Program-made: the position numbers and the translations under genes
Assembly: GCA_001899635.1 (NCBI GenBank)
Contig: MKVQ01000048.1
Location: 1 to 64,000, forward strand
Source: Myxococcales bacterium 68-20
Lineage (GTDB): Bacteria; Myxococcota_A; Polyangia; Polyangiales; Polyangiaceae
Length of the DNA stretch: 64,000 nucleotides
Reading direction: 5' to 3'
In this document: one piece after another, positions 51,170 through 60,408 of the stretch
How the letters are laid out: every line of letters begins with the position of its first letter
Numbering within the stretch: the first letter of the stretch is position 1
The notes under the pieces: generated by a model
The model's database searches: none
Told to the model about the DNA's origin: nothing
What the model saw: only the letters and a program-made list of their open reading frames with translations

Positions 51170-52870
51170 ATGATGGCTCTGGACCGCTCGCCGATTCGCG
51201 TCGTGGGGCGCTATGCGCTCTACAACGAAATCGCTGCCGGCGGCATGGCCACCATTCACCTCGGTCGGCTGCTCGGCCCGGTCGGCTTCGCGCGCACGGT
51301 CGCGGTGAAGCGCCTGCATCCGCAGTTCGCGAAGGATCCCGAGTTCGTCTCGATGTTCCTCGACGAAGCGCGGCTCGCGGCGCGAGTGCAACACCCGAAC
51401 GTCGTCGCCACGATCGACGTCGTCGCGACGGACGGCGAGCTGTTCCTCATCATGGACTACGTCCGTGGTGAGTCGCTCTCGAAGATCCTCCGCACGATTC
51501 GCAAGCAGGACAAGCGGGTCCCCCCGCGCATCGCGGCGGCGATCATGTGCGGGTTCTTGCACGGTCTCCACTCTGCCCACGAGGCGAAGAACGAGCGCGG
51601 TGAGCCGCTCGGCCTCGTGCATCGTGACGTCTCTCCTCAGAACGTGCTCGTCGGCTCCGACGGCATCGCCCGCGTGCTCGACTTCGGCATCGCGAAGGCC
51701 CAGGGCCGGATCCAGGTCACGCGCGACGGACAGATCAAGGGCAAGCTCGCTTACATGCCGCCGGAGCAGCTCTCCGGACGAGACCTCTCTCGCGCGGTCG
51801 ACATCTACGCGTCGGCGGTCGTCATGTGGGAGACGCTCACGGCCGAGCGGCTCTTCAAGGGCGAGACCGAAGGCGAGACGCTCGCGAAGATCCTCCGCGA
51901 GCCCGTCGTGCCCCCGAGCGCGGTCGTTCCGGATCTGCCGAGAGGATTCGACGCGCCGCTGCTCCGGGCACTGAATCGCGATGCCTCCAAGCGGCATGCG
52001 ACCGCGAAGGAGCTCGCGCTCGACCTCGAGCGCTGCTGCGGTATCGCGAGCCCGACCGAGGTCGGCGAGTGGGTCGAAGACGTCGTCGGTCACATCCTCA
52101 ACGCACGTGAGGAGCAGATCGCCGAGATCGAGAGCAACTCGGTCGGCATGAACATCCCCTCCCGTCTCTCGGAGGAGAGCGACTCGGAGATGTCTCTCCC
52201 GAGCTCACGCGCGATCCTCGCCGCGACCGGCGGCTCGCCGACCGACACGCTGCCGATGGGATCCGGGCCGCCGATCTCCGGACATCAGAGCAGGCGGCTC
52301 GGACCGCCGACGCCGACGGCCCCGATGGCGCCCCAACCGCTGACGTCGCAGGGCGCGCGCTCGTTCAACCAGGACGAGTACACGGGCTCGAAGTCTCGTA
52401 GCGGCCTCACCGGCATGCTCACTGGGACGATGCTGGCCCTCCCGGTCGACCGGAAGCTCCCGATCCTCGCATCGATCGGAGGCATCATCGTTCTGCTCGT
52501 CGTCGTGGGCGTGGTGGTGGCGGGGAAGTTCTCGAGCGACGCCGACGCGAAGGTCACGCCCGTCGGAAGCGGCTCGGTGGCATCCGCGACCGCTGCCGGC
52601 AGCACAACCCCGCCTCCCCCGCTCAACACCGATCGCGTGATCCCCGATCCTCCGCCGCCAGAGGAGACGGACGAGCCGGAGCCGGAGCCCGCGCCGAAGC
52701 CGTCGGCCACCACACCTCCTCCGGTTGCGAAGCCGACCGCCACGGCGAAGCCCACGGCCACGGCGCCCAAGCCGACCGCGACGGCTGCACCGCCGCCGAA
52801 GAAGAATTGCGACCCGCCGTACACGATCGATGCGACGGGGCGGAAGAAGTACAAGCTCGAGTGCATGTGA
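51170..52870 (+). CDS. Transmembrane Ser/Thr protein kinase
   Basis: A 566-residue Hanks-type kinase. The kinase domain (about 14-280) has AGGMAT, K47, HRDVSPQN (H151, D153), D171-FG and PPEQ, with the YMPPEQLSGR activation segment. A disordered Ser/Pro linker leads to one TM helix (about 430-452), and the extracytoplasmic tail is Pro/Thr/Ala-rich (KPTATAKPTATAPK) with a CDPPYTIDATGRKKYKLECM end, which I recall from other myxobacterial kinases. It probably senses an envelope signal and phosphorylates cytoplasmic targets. Confidence 0.93.
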   Translation: MMALDRSPIRVVGRYALYNEIAAGGMATIHLGRLLGPVGFARTVAVKRLHPQFAKDPEFVSMFLDEARLAARVQHPNVVATIDVVATDGELFLIMDYVRGESLSKILRTIRKQDKRVPPRIAAAIMCGFLHGLHSAHEAKNERGEPLGLVHRDVSPQNVLVGSDGIARVLDFGIAKAQGRIQVTRDGQIKGKLAYMPPEQLSGRDLSRAVDIYASAVVMWETLTAERLFKGETEGETLAKILREPVVPPSAVVPDLPRGFDAPLLRALNRDASKRHATAKELALDLERCCGIASPTEVGEWVEDVVGHILNAREEQIAEIESNSVGMNIPSRLSEESDSEMSLPSSRAILAATGGSPTDTLPMGSGPPISGHQSRRLGPPTPTAPMAPQPLTSQGARSFNQDEYTGSKSRSGLTGMLTGTMLALPVDRKLPILASIGGIIVLLVVVGVVVAGKFSSDADAKVTPVGSGSVASATAAGSTTPPPPLNTDRVIPDPPPPEETDEPEPEPAPKPSATTPPPVAKPTATAKPTATAPKPTATAAPPPKKNCDPPYTIDATGRKKYKLECM

Positions 52871-52923
52871 GCGGCAAGGACTGCGGGTAGCGGCCACGGT
52901 GCGGCCTTGGTAATGCCGCACTC

Positions 52924-55035
52924 ATGAATCGCGCTCCTCGGCTGCTCCTCCTCGGCGCGGTGACGCTCCCCGTCCCGCTCGTCGCTTGTGGTCCTTCGGG
53001 TGAGGCCGCGCACGTTCCGCCGGTCACCGCGGCGGCCGCCAAGCCGGCCGCAACGAGCCCCGCCGCCACCGTGGCCAAGGCAACGGGCTACGCGGGTCAT
53101 GGCTCCGATAGCGTGCCGCCCGAGATCATCGCCAAGTTCGCTCCGACGCCGCTGCCCTCGGACGTGAGTCGGCGCATCCAGTCGATGCTCGACGTGCGTG
53201 CGCCAATCGGCAGCCGGATCTCGCCCGACGGCAAGACGCTCTACTTCGCGTGGAACGTCACCGGTACCCTCCAGATCTGGCGGACCGACGGACCGAACAA
53301 GTTCCCGGTCCAGGTCACGGGTGGAGAAGACGTGACCCGGCTCGCGGAGATCACGCCCGACGGCAAGTGGCTGGTCGTGATGCGCGATCGCAAGGGCGAG
53401 GAGAACCCCGGCCTCTATCTCGCCTCCACGACCGCCCCCTCCGGCGCAGCCCTCGAGCAGATCCAGCACCTGCCGAAGGTGCAGACACAGCTCCAGTTCG
53501 TCTCCGAAGACGGCAAGTGGATCTACTTCCGCGCGAACGACAAGAAGACCGACTCGTACGGCATCTACCGGTACGAGATCGCGACGCGAAAGAAGGAGCT
53601 CGTCTTCGGTGAGGACGGCCTGTGGTGGGTGGCCGATCAGCTCGTCGACAAGGGAAACAGGAAGCTCCTCCTCGGGAAGGCGACCGGCGCGCTCACCGCG
53701 GAGTACTGGGAGTGGGACGAGGCTCAGAAGAAGCTCTCGCCGCTCCTCGGCCAGGGCGAGAGAGAGCAGTACCAGGTGGCGTATTCGGCCACGCCGGGCG
53801 AGCTGATCGTGTCGACGCCGAAGTTCGGCGACTTCCGCCGCCTCTACCGCGCGAAGCCGAAGGGCAAGGCGCTCGAGAGCGCGGATGTCACCGCGATCAG
53901 CCCCGACGCCAAGCACGACGTCGCCGGCTTCCACCTCGACCAACCGCGCAAGGTCCTCTACTACACGACGAACGAGAGCGGATACACGCGCCTCCACGCG
54001 CTCGACGGCAAGAGCTACGCAGAGAAGAAGCTGCCCGAGATCGCCACCACGCCCGGCGTGAAGGAGGACCACGTGACGACGAGCGGATCGTCGTGGGACG
54101 GGCGCTACGTGCTCGTCAACGCGGCGGCGGCGCGCCATGCGACGACGTCGTTCGTCCTCGACTGGAAGACCCAGAAGCTCACGCAGTGGGTCACGCCGAG
54201 CACGCCCGAGGTCGACACCTCCAAGTTCACCGTCCCCACGCTCGAGAGCTATACCGCGCGTGACGGCACGAAGATCCCGATGTTCGTGCGCCGGCCGGAG
54301 TCGTGTGTCCGGGCCGCAGCGCAGGGCGGAGAGCCCTGCCCCGTGGTGGTGCACTTCCACGGAGGCCCCGAGAGCCAGTCGCTCCCGGGCTTCAGCACCT
54401 ACGGCCAGATCTTCGTCGACGCCGGGTTCATCTGGATCGATCCGAACGTGCGCGGCAGCAACGGCTACGGCAAGCAGTGGCTCGCGGCGGACGACGGCCC
54501 GAAGCGCCTCTCCGTGATCACCGACATCGAGGACGCGGCGAAGCACGTCCGCAGCGCGTTCGCCGTCGCGGGCAAGGCTCCCAAGGTCGGCGTGATGGGC
54601 GGAAGCTACGGCGGCTATTCGACCCTCGTCGCGATGACGAAGTTCGCCGGAGCGTTCGACGCCGGCGTCGCCAACGTCGGGATGTCGAACCTCCTCACGT
54701 TCCTCCTCAACACCGCTCCCTACCGCCGCGCGCTCCGCATCAGCGAATACGGCGATCCTGAGAAGGACAAGGAGGCGCTCGTCGAGCTGTCACCGATCAC
54801 GCACATCGACAAGCTGAACGCACCGCTGCTCCTCATCCAGGGCGCGAGCGATCCGCGCGTCCCCGTCGGCGAGGCGATCCAGATGCATGCAGCGCTCGAG
54901 AAGAAGGGCGCGACGACGAAGATGATCGTCTTCCCCGACGAAGGGCACGGCACGCAGAAGCGCGAGAACAAGGTCCTCGAGATCGGGCACACGCTCGATT
55001 GGTTCGAGACGCATCTGAAGGGCAAGAAGCACTGA
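52924..55035 (+). CDS. S9-family prolyl oligopeptidase lipoprotein
   Basis: A 703-residue surface peptidase (lipobox LVAC, C22). Residues about 70-400 form a beta-propeller gating domain (repeats like TPDGKWLVVMRDRKGE and SEDGKWIYFRAND). The catalytic alpha/beta-hydrolase domain has GGSYGGYS with S561, D643 in GASDPRVP and H675 in DEGHG. It cleaves short peptides after proline or alanine. It follows the kinase gene at 53 bp. Confidence 0.93.
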   Translation: MNRAPRLLLLGAVTLPVPLVACGPSGEAAHVPPVTAAAAKPAATSPAATVAKATGYAGHGSDSVPPEIIAKFAPTPLPSDVSRRIQSMLDVRAPIGSRISPDGKTLYFAWNVTGTLQIWRTDGPNKFPVQVTGGEDVTRLAEITPDGKWLVVMRDRKGEENPGLYLASTTAPSGAALEQIQHLPKVQTQLQFVSEDGKWIYFRANDKKTDSYGIYRYEIATRKKELVFGEDGLWWVADQLVDKGNRKLLLGKATGALTAEYWEWDEAQKKLSPLLGQGEREQYQVAYSATPGELIVSTPKFGDFRRLYRAKPKGKALESADVTAISPDAKHDVAGFHLDQPRKVLYYTTNESGYTRLHALDGKSYAEKKLPEIATTPGVKEDHVTTSGSSWDGRYVLVNAAAARHATTSFVLDWKTQKLTQWVTPSTPEVDTSKFTVPTLESYTARDGTKIPMFVRRPESCVRAAAQGGEPCPVVVHFHGGPESQSLPGFSTYGQIFVDAGFIWIDPNVRGSNGYGKQWLAADDGPKRLSVITDIEDAAKHVRSAFAVAGKAPKVGVMGGSYGGYSTLVAMTKFAGAFDAGVANVGMSNLLTFLLNTAPYRRALRISEYGDPEKDKEALVELSPITHIDKLNAPLLLIQGASDPRVPVGEAIQMHAALEKKGATTKMIVFPDEGHGTQKRENKVLEIGHTLDWFETHLKGKKH

Positions 55036-55089
55036 GCTTCGCCCCGCGCCTACCTGCCTTCGCTCGTGCGGAGGCAGGAGGCGGCGCGC

Positions 55090-55095
55090 TATACT
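55090..55095 (+). promoter_or_regulatory. -10-like box TATACT before the expansin-like gene
   Basis: TATACT (context GCTATACT), close to the consensus, ends 6 nt before the GTG at 55102. This is the clearest leaderless arrangement in the window. Confidence 0.5.
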
Positions 55096-55101
55096 CGCCT
55101 C

Positions 55102-55824
55102 GTGCGAAGGCTTCTCACTCTCTTCATCCTCGGCTCGGGTGTCTTGCTCGCTTGCGGAGGAAACGACCTCGGCGCGAGCGACACGACCTCGGCGAAGTCC
55201 GGCGGAGGGCGGGCGCTCTCCTCGAGCCCGCGCCAGGGGGTCGCGACCTTCTACGACGCCGACGGCTCCGGTAACTGCAGCTTCGACGCGAGCCCCGGGG
55301 ATCTCGACGTTACCGCCATGGCCATGCCGGAATACGACGCCAGCGCGTCCTGCGGCGGGTGCCTGCTCGTGAAGGGCCCCAAGGGCGAGGTCACCGTGCG
55401 CGTCACCGACAGCTGCCCGGGCTGCGAGGGGAGCGGCATCAATCTCGATCTCAGCGCGCAAGCGTTCGCGAAGATCGCCGACCCGAAGGAAGGGCGCATC
55501 GACGTCACCTACCAGGCCGTCGCCTGCGCCACGGCCGGGAACGTCGCCTACCACTTCAAGGACGGGAGCTCGAAGTACTGGACCGCGATCCAGATCCGGA
55601 ACCACCGGGTCCCCGTCGCCAAGGTCGAGTACAAGAAGGGCGACGCCTGGGTCGCGATGAAGCGTGCGGACTACAACTACTTCATCGAGGCGAGCGGCGT
55701 CGGCGATCAGCCGAACGGCCTCTCGCTCCGCGTCACGGCGACCGACGGGCAGGTCGTCGAGGACACGCTCGCGGGCGGCGTCCAGGCGGAGCAGACCGTC
55801 AGCGGGACGAAGCAGTTCCAGTAG
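55102..55824 (+). CDS. Expansin-like (RlpA/GH45 fold) lipoprotein
   Basis: A 240-residue lipoprotein (VLLAC, lipid Cys about 18). Domain D1 has GVATFYDADGSGNCSFD, CGGCLLVKGPKGEVTVRVTD and CPGCEGSGINLDLS with the conserved Asp in VTDSCPGC; D2 (from about 160) is a CBM63-like beta domain with YHFKDGSSKYWTAIQIRN. Bacterial expansins loosen plant or bacterial cell walls without hydrolysis, so it may help prey on or colonise plant matter. The GTG start is set by the TATACT box and the signal peptide. Confidence 0.9.
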   Translation: MRRLLTLFILGSGVLLACGGNDLGASDTTSAKSGGGRALSSSPRQGVATFYDADGSGNCSFDASPGDLDVTAMAMPEYDASASCGGCLLVKGPKGEVTVRVTDSCPGCEGSGINLDLSAQAFAKIADPKEGRIDVTYQAVACATAGNVAYHFKDGSSKYWTAIQIRNHRVPVAKVEYKKGDAWVAMKRADYNYFIEASGVGDQPNGLSLRVTATDGQVVEDTLAGGVQAEQTVSGTKQFQ

Positions 55825-55842
55825 AGCGGCTCCTCGACGGCT

Positions 55843-56784
55843 CTAGCCCGGAAGGCGCTCCTCGGCGCGCACCTCGACGATGGCGCGGCTCACCTCGTCG
55901 AGCGACTCGCCCATCGACTCCACGTTCTTGAGCGCGGAGTCGTCGAGGCCGATGCGCGCGGCGCTGACGGCATCGACGGCGGTATACGCGCGCGCGAGCA
56001 CGCTCACGTGCTCGGCGATGCGCTGGTCGACCATCCCGAGGACCGCATCTGCGGCCGAAGGCGCGCCGGGCGGCGCCGAGGTCGAGGCGGGCGCGTCCGC
56101 GCTCGCCGCCGGCGGCGTGATCTGCTCGGCGATCCGGAGAAGGGCCTGCGGGCGCGTTCGCTCGAGGCGGACGCGGGCCTCGGCGAGCCGGAGCAACGAC
56201 TGCCACGTCGTCTTCACGCGCGCAGCGGTGGCGCGATCGAGCGGGACCTCGTGTGCGTTGCGCCGGAGCTCGGCGCCGTCCTGGAGCGAGCGCTTCGTGC
56301 CGAGCTCGCCGACGAGCGCCGCGGCCTGATCGAGCGCGTGCGCGACGGGGTCGTCAGCCTCCACGAGCAGCGGCAGCGACGCGAGCACCGCGGCCACCAC
56401 CGCTGCCACGACGAAGACCGGCAGTGACGCCGTCGTGTATGCGTTCGATAGCGCCCCAGCAAATCCTCCGCCGACGAGGGCAACGAGAACGTGCACCGCC
56501 TGCGCCGTGCGCGACCTCACGCGCGTCGTCCGCTCCGCGAACGCGGCAGCGACGAGCACCGCACCGGCGGCGGTCGGAGAGACGGACCCTAGCACGCCGC
56601 TCCCGAACGCACCGAGCGCGCCGCCGCCGATCGCGAGCGACTGGATCGACCCGCTCGCGAAGATCGCGAGCAGCACACCGAACCACACGAGCGCGAGCGA
56701 CGCCCCGACCGGGCCGAAGCGGTTCGCGAGCGGCGCGAACGCGAAGAGGGAGGCGGCAGCGACGACGAACGCGATCTTCTTCAT
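55843..56784 (-). CDS. Hypothetical multi-pass membrane protein
   Basis: A 313-residue protein with about five TM helices in the first 145 residues (KKIAFVVAAASLFAFAPL, ASLALVWFGVLLAIFASG, AAGAVLVAAAFA, AVHVLVALVGGGFAGAL, FVVAAVVAAVLASLPLLV), then a helical soluble region with coiled-coil potential. No family is recognised. One base separates its ATG from the stop codon of the vWA gene, so it is in the same operon. Confidence 0.72.
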   Translation of the reverse strand: MKKIAFVVAAASLFAFAPLANRFGPVGASLALVWFGVLLAIFASGSIQSLAIGGGALGAFGSGVLGSVSPTAAGAVLVAAAFAERTTRVRSRTAQAVHVLVALVGGGFAGALSNAYTTASLPVFVVAAVVAAVLASLPLLVEADDPVAHALDQAAALVGELGTKRSLQDGAELRRNAHEVPLDRATAARVKTTWQSLLRLAEARVRLERTRPQALLRIAEQITPPAASADAPASTSAPPGAPSAADAVLGMVDQRIAEHVSVLARAYTAVDAVSAARIGLDDSALKNVESMGESLDEVSRAIVEVRAEERLPG

Positions 56785-56785
56785 G

Positions 56786-58231
56786 TCAGAAGCTCGAGGC
56801 GCGGTTGAGGTTGCCGAGGTCCTTCGCGGCGGCGGACTTGGCGACCGCCTTCCCCTCCGCGCTCTGGGGCCGGACCGAGCTGAAGCCCTTCATCTGCGCC
56901 GAGTACGCGTTCATCTGCGCCGTTAGCGCCGGGGCCGCCGCAGGAGGCGCCGCGGCGAGCGCCGAGCCGAGCGCGGCCTCGTTCTCTGCGGTGAGACGTG
57001 TCGCGGTCGATACGTCGCCGCGCGCGTAGGCACTGGCAGCCTCGAGCTGACGCTTCGACGCGATGACGCTCATCGCGCTCGCGAAGACCGCTCCGTCGCG
57101 ACCACGTTCGACCTCGGACGCGTCGTACGAAGTCGTGAGGGAGAGCGTCGGCACCGAGGAGACACGAGTGCCCAAGCCGCCGACCTTCTTCCACGATGTG
57201 CTCGCGCGGAGATCGGAGCTCCCGGGCGCGCCGTCCACCGTGAGCTCGAGGATCACGCGGCGCTCGTCGCCCGCGAAGAGCGAGCCGAGGCGGAGCTCGA
57301 CGCCATTCCCGTCGAAGGTCGCGTCCGCGCCCGTCGCCGAGACGAAGCGGGTCCCGCTCGGGAGCTGGATGTAGACCCGAGCGTCCTCGATCGTCGTCAT
57401 CGCGGTCTCTTCGAGCTCGCGCTTCAGGAAGCCGGCGAGGCTGCCGCCGTCCTTGATGAACGCGAAGTTGCCGTGGCCGCTCTGCGCGACCGCGCCCATG
57501 TAGCTCTCGTCGAAGTCGAGTCCGATGCCGAGCGACGACACCGTGATCCCGCTCGAGAAGCTGCTGCGAGCGAGTGACTCCGCCTGCGCGCGCGTCGAGT
57601 CGAGCCCATCGCTCACGAGCACGATCCTGCGGACGCGTCCCTTCGTAGCCTCGTCGAGCGAGCGCAGCCCATGCGAGAGGCCACTCGGGATGTTCGTCCC
57701 TCCGCCGGTCGAGAGCTCGCGGATGCGCGCGCTGAGCGAGCTCCGAACGCTGCCGACCCGCACGAGCGACTGGATCTGCTCGCTCGTGTCCGAATAGCGG
57801 ATGACCGCGATCTCGTCCTCGTCGCGCATGTCCGAGATGAGGCGCAACACCGAGCGCTTCGCGTCCTCGATCTTCTCGCCGCTCATCGAGCCCGACGTGT
57901 CGAGCACGACCACGAGTGAAATGGGGGCGCGGACCACAGCCCGCTCGGAGGCGTCGGCGACGAGCCTCAGCTCGGCGAAGACGGGCGTCGTCTGATGGGC
58001 GAGGACCTTCTTGTGGCTGAGCGCGAGGACACCACGCGCACCTTCGCCGCCGAAGGCCACCGCATTCTTGCCGTCCGCCGTGAGCGGAACCCGGATCGAA
58101 TCGGTGAGGAGGGCCGACGACGTCGGCGCCTTGTAGAGAACGAGCCCACCGGTCGCGAGGACGACGGCGGAGAGCGCAAACGCGCGCCGGAGCTTTTCGG
58201 ACCGGAACCAGAGCGACGGTGAACCCCGCAT
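56786..58231 (-). CDS. vWA-domain membrane protein
   Basis: A 481-residue protein with one TM helix (about 17-33) and an extracytoplasmic vWA domain (about 103-275). MIDAS is complete: D111-TSGS-M, a threonine in GGGTNIPSG and the VSDGLD motif. A beta-sandwich domain follows (about 290-380: [16 protein letters not shown]) and helical repeats end the protein. The start at 58231 has GAGGG upstream. Together with the following membrane protein it may act as a metal-dependent adhesion or assembly factor. Confidence 0.88.
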   Translation of the reverse strand: MRGSPSLWFRSEKLRRAFALSAVVLATGGLVLYKAPTSSALLTDSIRVPLTADGKNAVAFGGEGARGVLALSHKKVLAHQTTPVFAELRLVADASERAVVRAPISLVVVLDTSGSMSGEKIEDAKRSVLRLISDMRDEDEIAVIRYSDTSEQIQSLVRVGSVRSSLSARIRELSTGGGTNIPSGLSHGLRSLDEATKGRVRRIVLVSDGLDSTRAQAESLARSSFSSGITVSSLGIGLDFDESYMGAVAQSGHGNFAFIKDGGSLAGFLKRELEETAMTTIEDARVYIQLPSGTRFVSATGADATFDGNGVELRLGSLFAGDERRVILELTVDGAPGSSDLRASTSWKKVGGLGTRVSSVPTLSLTTSYDASEVERGRDGAVFASAMSVIASKRQLEAASAYARGDVSTATRLTAENEAALGSALAAAPPAAAPALTAQMNAYSAQMKGFSSVRPQSAEGKAVAKSAAAKDLGNLNRASSF

Positions 58232-58392
58232 GTCGCCCTCAGACGGACGGGATCGGAATTTGGTTTCCGGGCGCGCGAACAAAATCGCCCCGGCCCTGGT
58301 CGACGCGGCGCGCCACCTCCGCCCGACCGCTTCAGACGCCCGAGCTCACGTGCTCTCGTCGATCGGCCGCCGCGGCATCCCGGCGCGGACGA

Positions 58393-59355
58393 TCAGGGCT
58401 TCGTGGGCGCGATGGTCGTCATGCCGGCCCCGAACCACGCGACCACGCCGGCGTCCTCGGTGAGCGTCATGAGCGTCGTCCCCGCCCCCGTCGACATGTC
58501 GATCTCGATGATGTTGCCGCTCTCGTTGAAGCCGTAAGCCGTGCCGGCCCACTGCGCGAGCCCGTAGAGGCTCTTCTGCCCGATGTCGCCGACGATGGTC
58601 TTGATGGTGCCGGTCTTGGGGTCGACCTCGGCGAGGAAGTCGTTCGGCGCGGGGTCCGAGATCTTCCTCACCGTGAGGTAGGCCTTGTTGCCGTTGCGGA
58701 TCGTCGAGATGAGATCGCCGGAGGACTTGTACTTGACCGCCGCTCCAGGAGGGTTGAGGTCGCCGACCTTCGTCATCGTGCCGGTCCCGAGATCGATCTG
58801 GACGTAGAACGTCGCCTCGTTGACGGCGTCGGGGTCAAACTGATAGCCGACGAGCACCTCCTTCGTGTCGTCGACCGTGCCCATCGGAACGAAGGAGAGC
58901 GAGTTCGGGTATTGCGCAGCCGAATCCTCCTTCACGTAGCTGCACCTCGCGTCGACCGGATCGATCCTGAGAAAGCCGTCGTCGCTCGTGCCATACATCA
59001 CGCTGTCGCGATCGAGGGCGATGTCGAGGAGGCGGTCTCCCGGCTTGAGGCAGCTCAGGTCGCCGATCTTCGTCAGGGTCTCGGCCAGCGGATCGAAGAG
59101 GTAGAGCGTCTTCGCGGTGTGCGCGTAGACACGCCCCGGCGGCTTACCTCCGTCGGCGAGCGGCGGGTCTTCCTCGGTCTGGGGCGGGTCCTCTCGCCGC
59201 TTCTTACCGGCGTCCTTCTTCGTGTCCGTGTCGTCGTCACGGTAGTCGAACGGGATCTTGCTCTTCGGCTCCGGCGAGAAGCACGCGATCAACGCGGCGG
59301 CCGAGAGAGAGACTCCAGTTCCAAGCGCGAAGAAGAGTGCGAAGCGACGGCGCAT
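58393..59355 (-). CDS. Beta-propeller-like lipoprotein
   Basis: A 320-residue lipoprotein (ALIAC, lipid Cys about 25) with a charged linker ([17 protein letters not shown]) and about five short repeats of the kind [34 protein letters not shown] and [16 protein letters not shown], which resemble blades of a small propeller. No catalytic motif is visible. A conserved Cys pair lies in SCLKPGD and RCSYV. The function is unknown, possibly surface binding. Confidence 0.75.
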   Translation of the reverse strand: MRRRFALFFALGTGVSLSAAALIACFSPEPKSKIPFDYRDDDTDTKKDAGKKRREDPPQTEEDPPLADGGKPPGRVYAHTAKTLYLFDPLAETLTKIGDLSCLKPGDRLLDIALDRDSVMYGTSDDGFLRIDPVDARCSYVKEDSAAQYPNSLSFVPMGTVDDTKEVLVGYQFDPDAVNEATFYVQIDLGTGTMTKVGDLNPPGAAVKYKSSGDLISTIRNGNKAYLTVRKISDPAPNDFLAEVDPKTGTIKTIVGDIGQKSLYGLAQWAGTAYGFNESGNIIEIDMSTGAGTTLMTLTEDAGVVAWFGAGMTTIAPTKP

Positions 59356-59462
59356 AGCTGTTCCATCGAAGATACGCGACGACGTGCCACGCGGCCAGGT
59401 CGGGGCCGGCGGCAACGGGCCGATCCCCCCCTCTTCGTGGGAGCGCCGCCTGAAAAGTCGGG

Positions 59463-59468
59463 TATGGT
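59463..59468 (+). promoter_or_regulatory. -10-like box TATGGT before the FKBP gene
   Basis: TATGGT ends 7 nt before the ATG at 59476. It overlaps an upstream in-frame ATG at 59464, which argues that the later ATG is the true start. Confidence 0.4.
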
Positions 59469-59475
59469 CGCCGCC

Positions 59476-59802
59476 ATGGCGGACCTACAAATCGAGGAAA
59501 TCAAGGCGGGCGACGGTCAGGAAGCGAAGGCCGGCGATCGCGTCACGGTGCACTACGTCGGCACCCTCACCGACGGAAAGAAGTTCGATAGCTCCCGGGA
59601 TCGCGGCCAGGGCTTCACGTTCGCGCTCGGCGCGGGACAGGTGATCAAGGGCTGGGACCTCGGCGTTGCCGGGATGAAGATCGGCGGCATGCGGAAGCTG
59701 ACGATCCCCTCGGATCTCGCCTACGGCGCGCGCGGCTTCCCGCCGGTCATCCCGCCGAACTCGACGCTCGTCTTCGAGGTCGAGCTGCTGAAGATCGGCT
59801 GA
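59476..59802 (+). CDS. FKBP-type peptidyl-prolyl cis-trans isomerase
   Basis: A 108-residue single-domain FKBP, the usual length. The active-site residues are in place: [36 protein letters not shown] and the [20 protein letters not shown] loop. It speeds prolyl isomerisation in protein folding, in the cytoplasm since no signal peptide is seen. It converges on the lipoprotein at 59807 with 4 bp between stops. Confidence 0.95.
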   Translation: MADLQIEEIKAGDGQEAKAGDRVTVHYVGTLTDGKKFDSSRDRGQGFTFALGAGQVIKGWDLGVAGMKIGGMRKLTIPSDLAYGARGFPPVIPPNSTLVFEVELLKIG

Positions 59803-59806
59803 TCGA

Positions 59807-60319
59807 TCAGAGCGCGGGGCTCACGGCCACGACGTCCGTACGGTCGTCGTGGCCGGGCACGCTCACGATCACGCGACGGGTGCACGCCTCGAGCATCTCC
59901 GCCGCCGTCGGCTCGTCGATCCAGTCGAGGTGAGCGTGCAGATCGCCGCCCAGTACCTCCACGTCCTGATGCAGCCAGTAATGCCGGCCGGCACGTGCGA
60001 GGAAGAGCGTCGGGCCCGTGTCGTCGTCGACCGAGGTGATCTGATGCTCGCCGGGAGCCGCGAGCCAGCACGCGAACGTGCGACCGCGCGTGGCGCCGAC
60101 GAGGCGCGCGTTGTCACGGATCTCCATCGTGACCTCCGCACCGACCGAGGCAGGTCGTACGATGCAGACCCGCGCGGCAGCGCTGGGAAGCGCGCCGAGC
60201 TCGGCGTCGATCGCGCGGTGCGCGGACTCGACGGAGTGCGTAGACGCACACGCGACGGGCGCCATCACTAGAAGCACTGCCACGAGCCCCGCAAACGCGC
60301 GCTCTCCCCCGCTCGTCAT
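59807..60319 (-). CDS. Lipoprotein, DUF2846-like
   Basis: A 170-residue lipoprotein (PVACAS, lipid Cys about 24) with a beta-rich domain: ARVCIVRPASVGAEVTMEI, FACWLAAPGEHQITSVDDD, RHYWLHQDVEVLGGDLH. The PGEH-type turn and lipid anchor fit the DUF2846/PEGA-like outer-membrane lipoproteins. A perfect -35 hexamer TTGACA lies at 60349-60354 (minus strand) with no good -10 at standard spacing, so this promoter is not certain. Function unknown. Confidence 0.7.
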   Translation of the reverse strand: MTSGGERAFAGLVAVLLVMAPVACASTHSVESAHRAIDAELGALPSAAARVCIVRPASVGAEVTMEIRDNARLVGATRGRTFACWLAAPGEHQITSVDDDTGPTLFLARAGRHYWLHQDVEVLGGDLHAHLDWIDEPTAAEMLEACTRRVIVSVPGHDDRTDVVAVSPAL

Positions 60320-60408
60320 CCTGATCTTGTCAGGCGTACGTCATCAGCTGTCAAGCGCACGAGCCGCGGCAGCGAGGCATCGCGCGCTTCGACTCGCCGC
60401 TCACACGT

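Noticed and set aside
52285-54546. Minus-strand open frame of 753 codons
   Set aside because: Antisense to the kinase and S9 peptidase, both with clear motifs. The opposite frame is Arg/Asp/Val-rich and has no recognisable fold.
60349-60354. TTGACA as a sure sigma-70 promoter for the 59807 lipoprotein
   Set aside because: No acceptable -10 lies 16-18 bp downstream, so only mentioned as a possibility.
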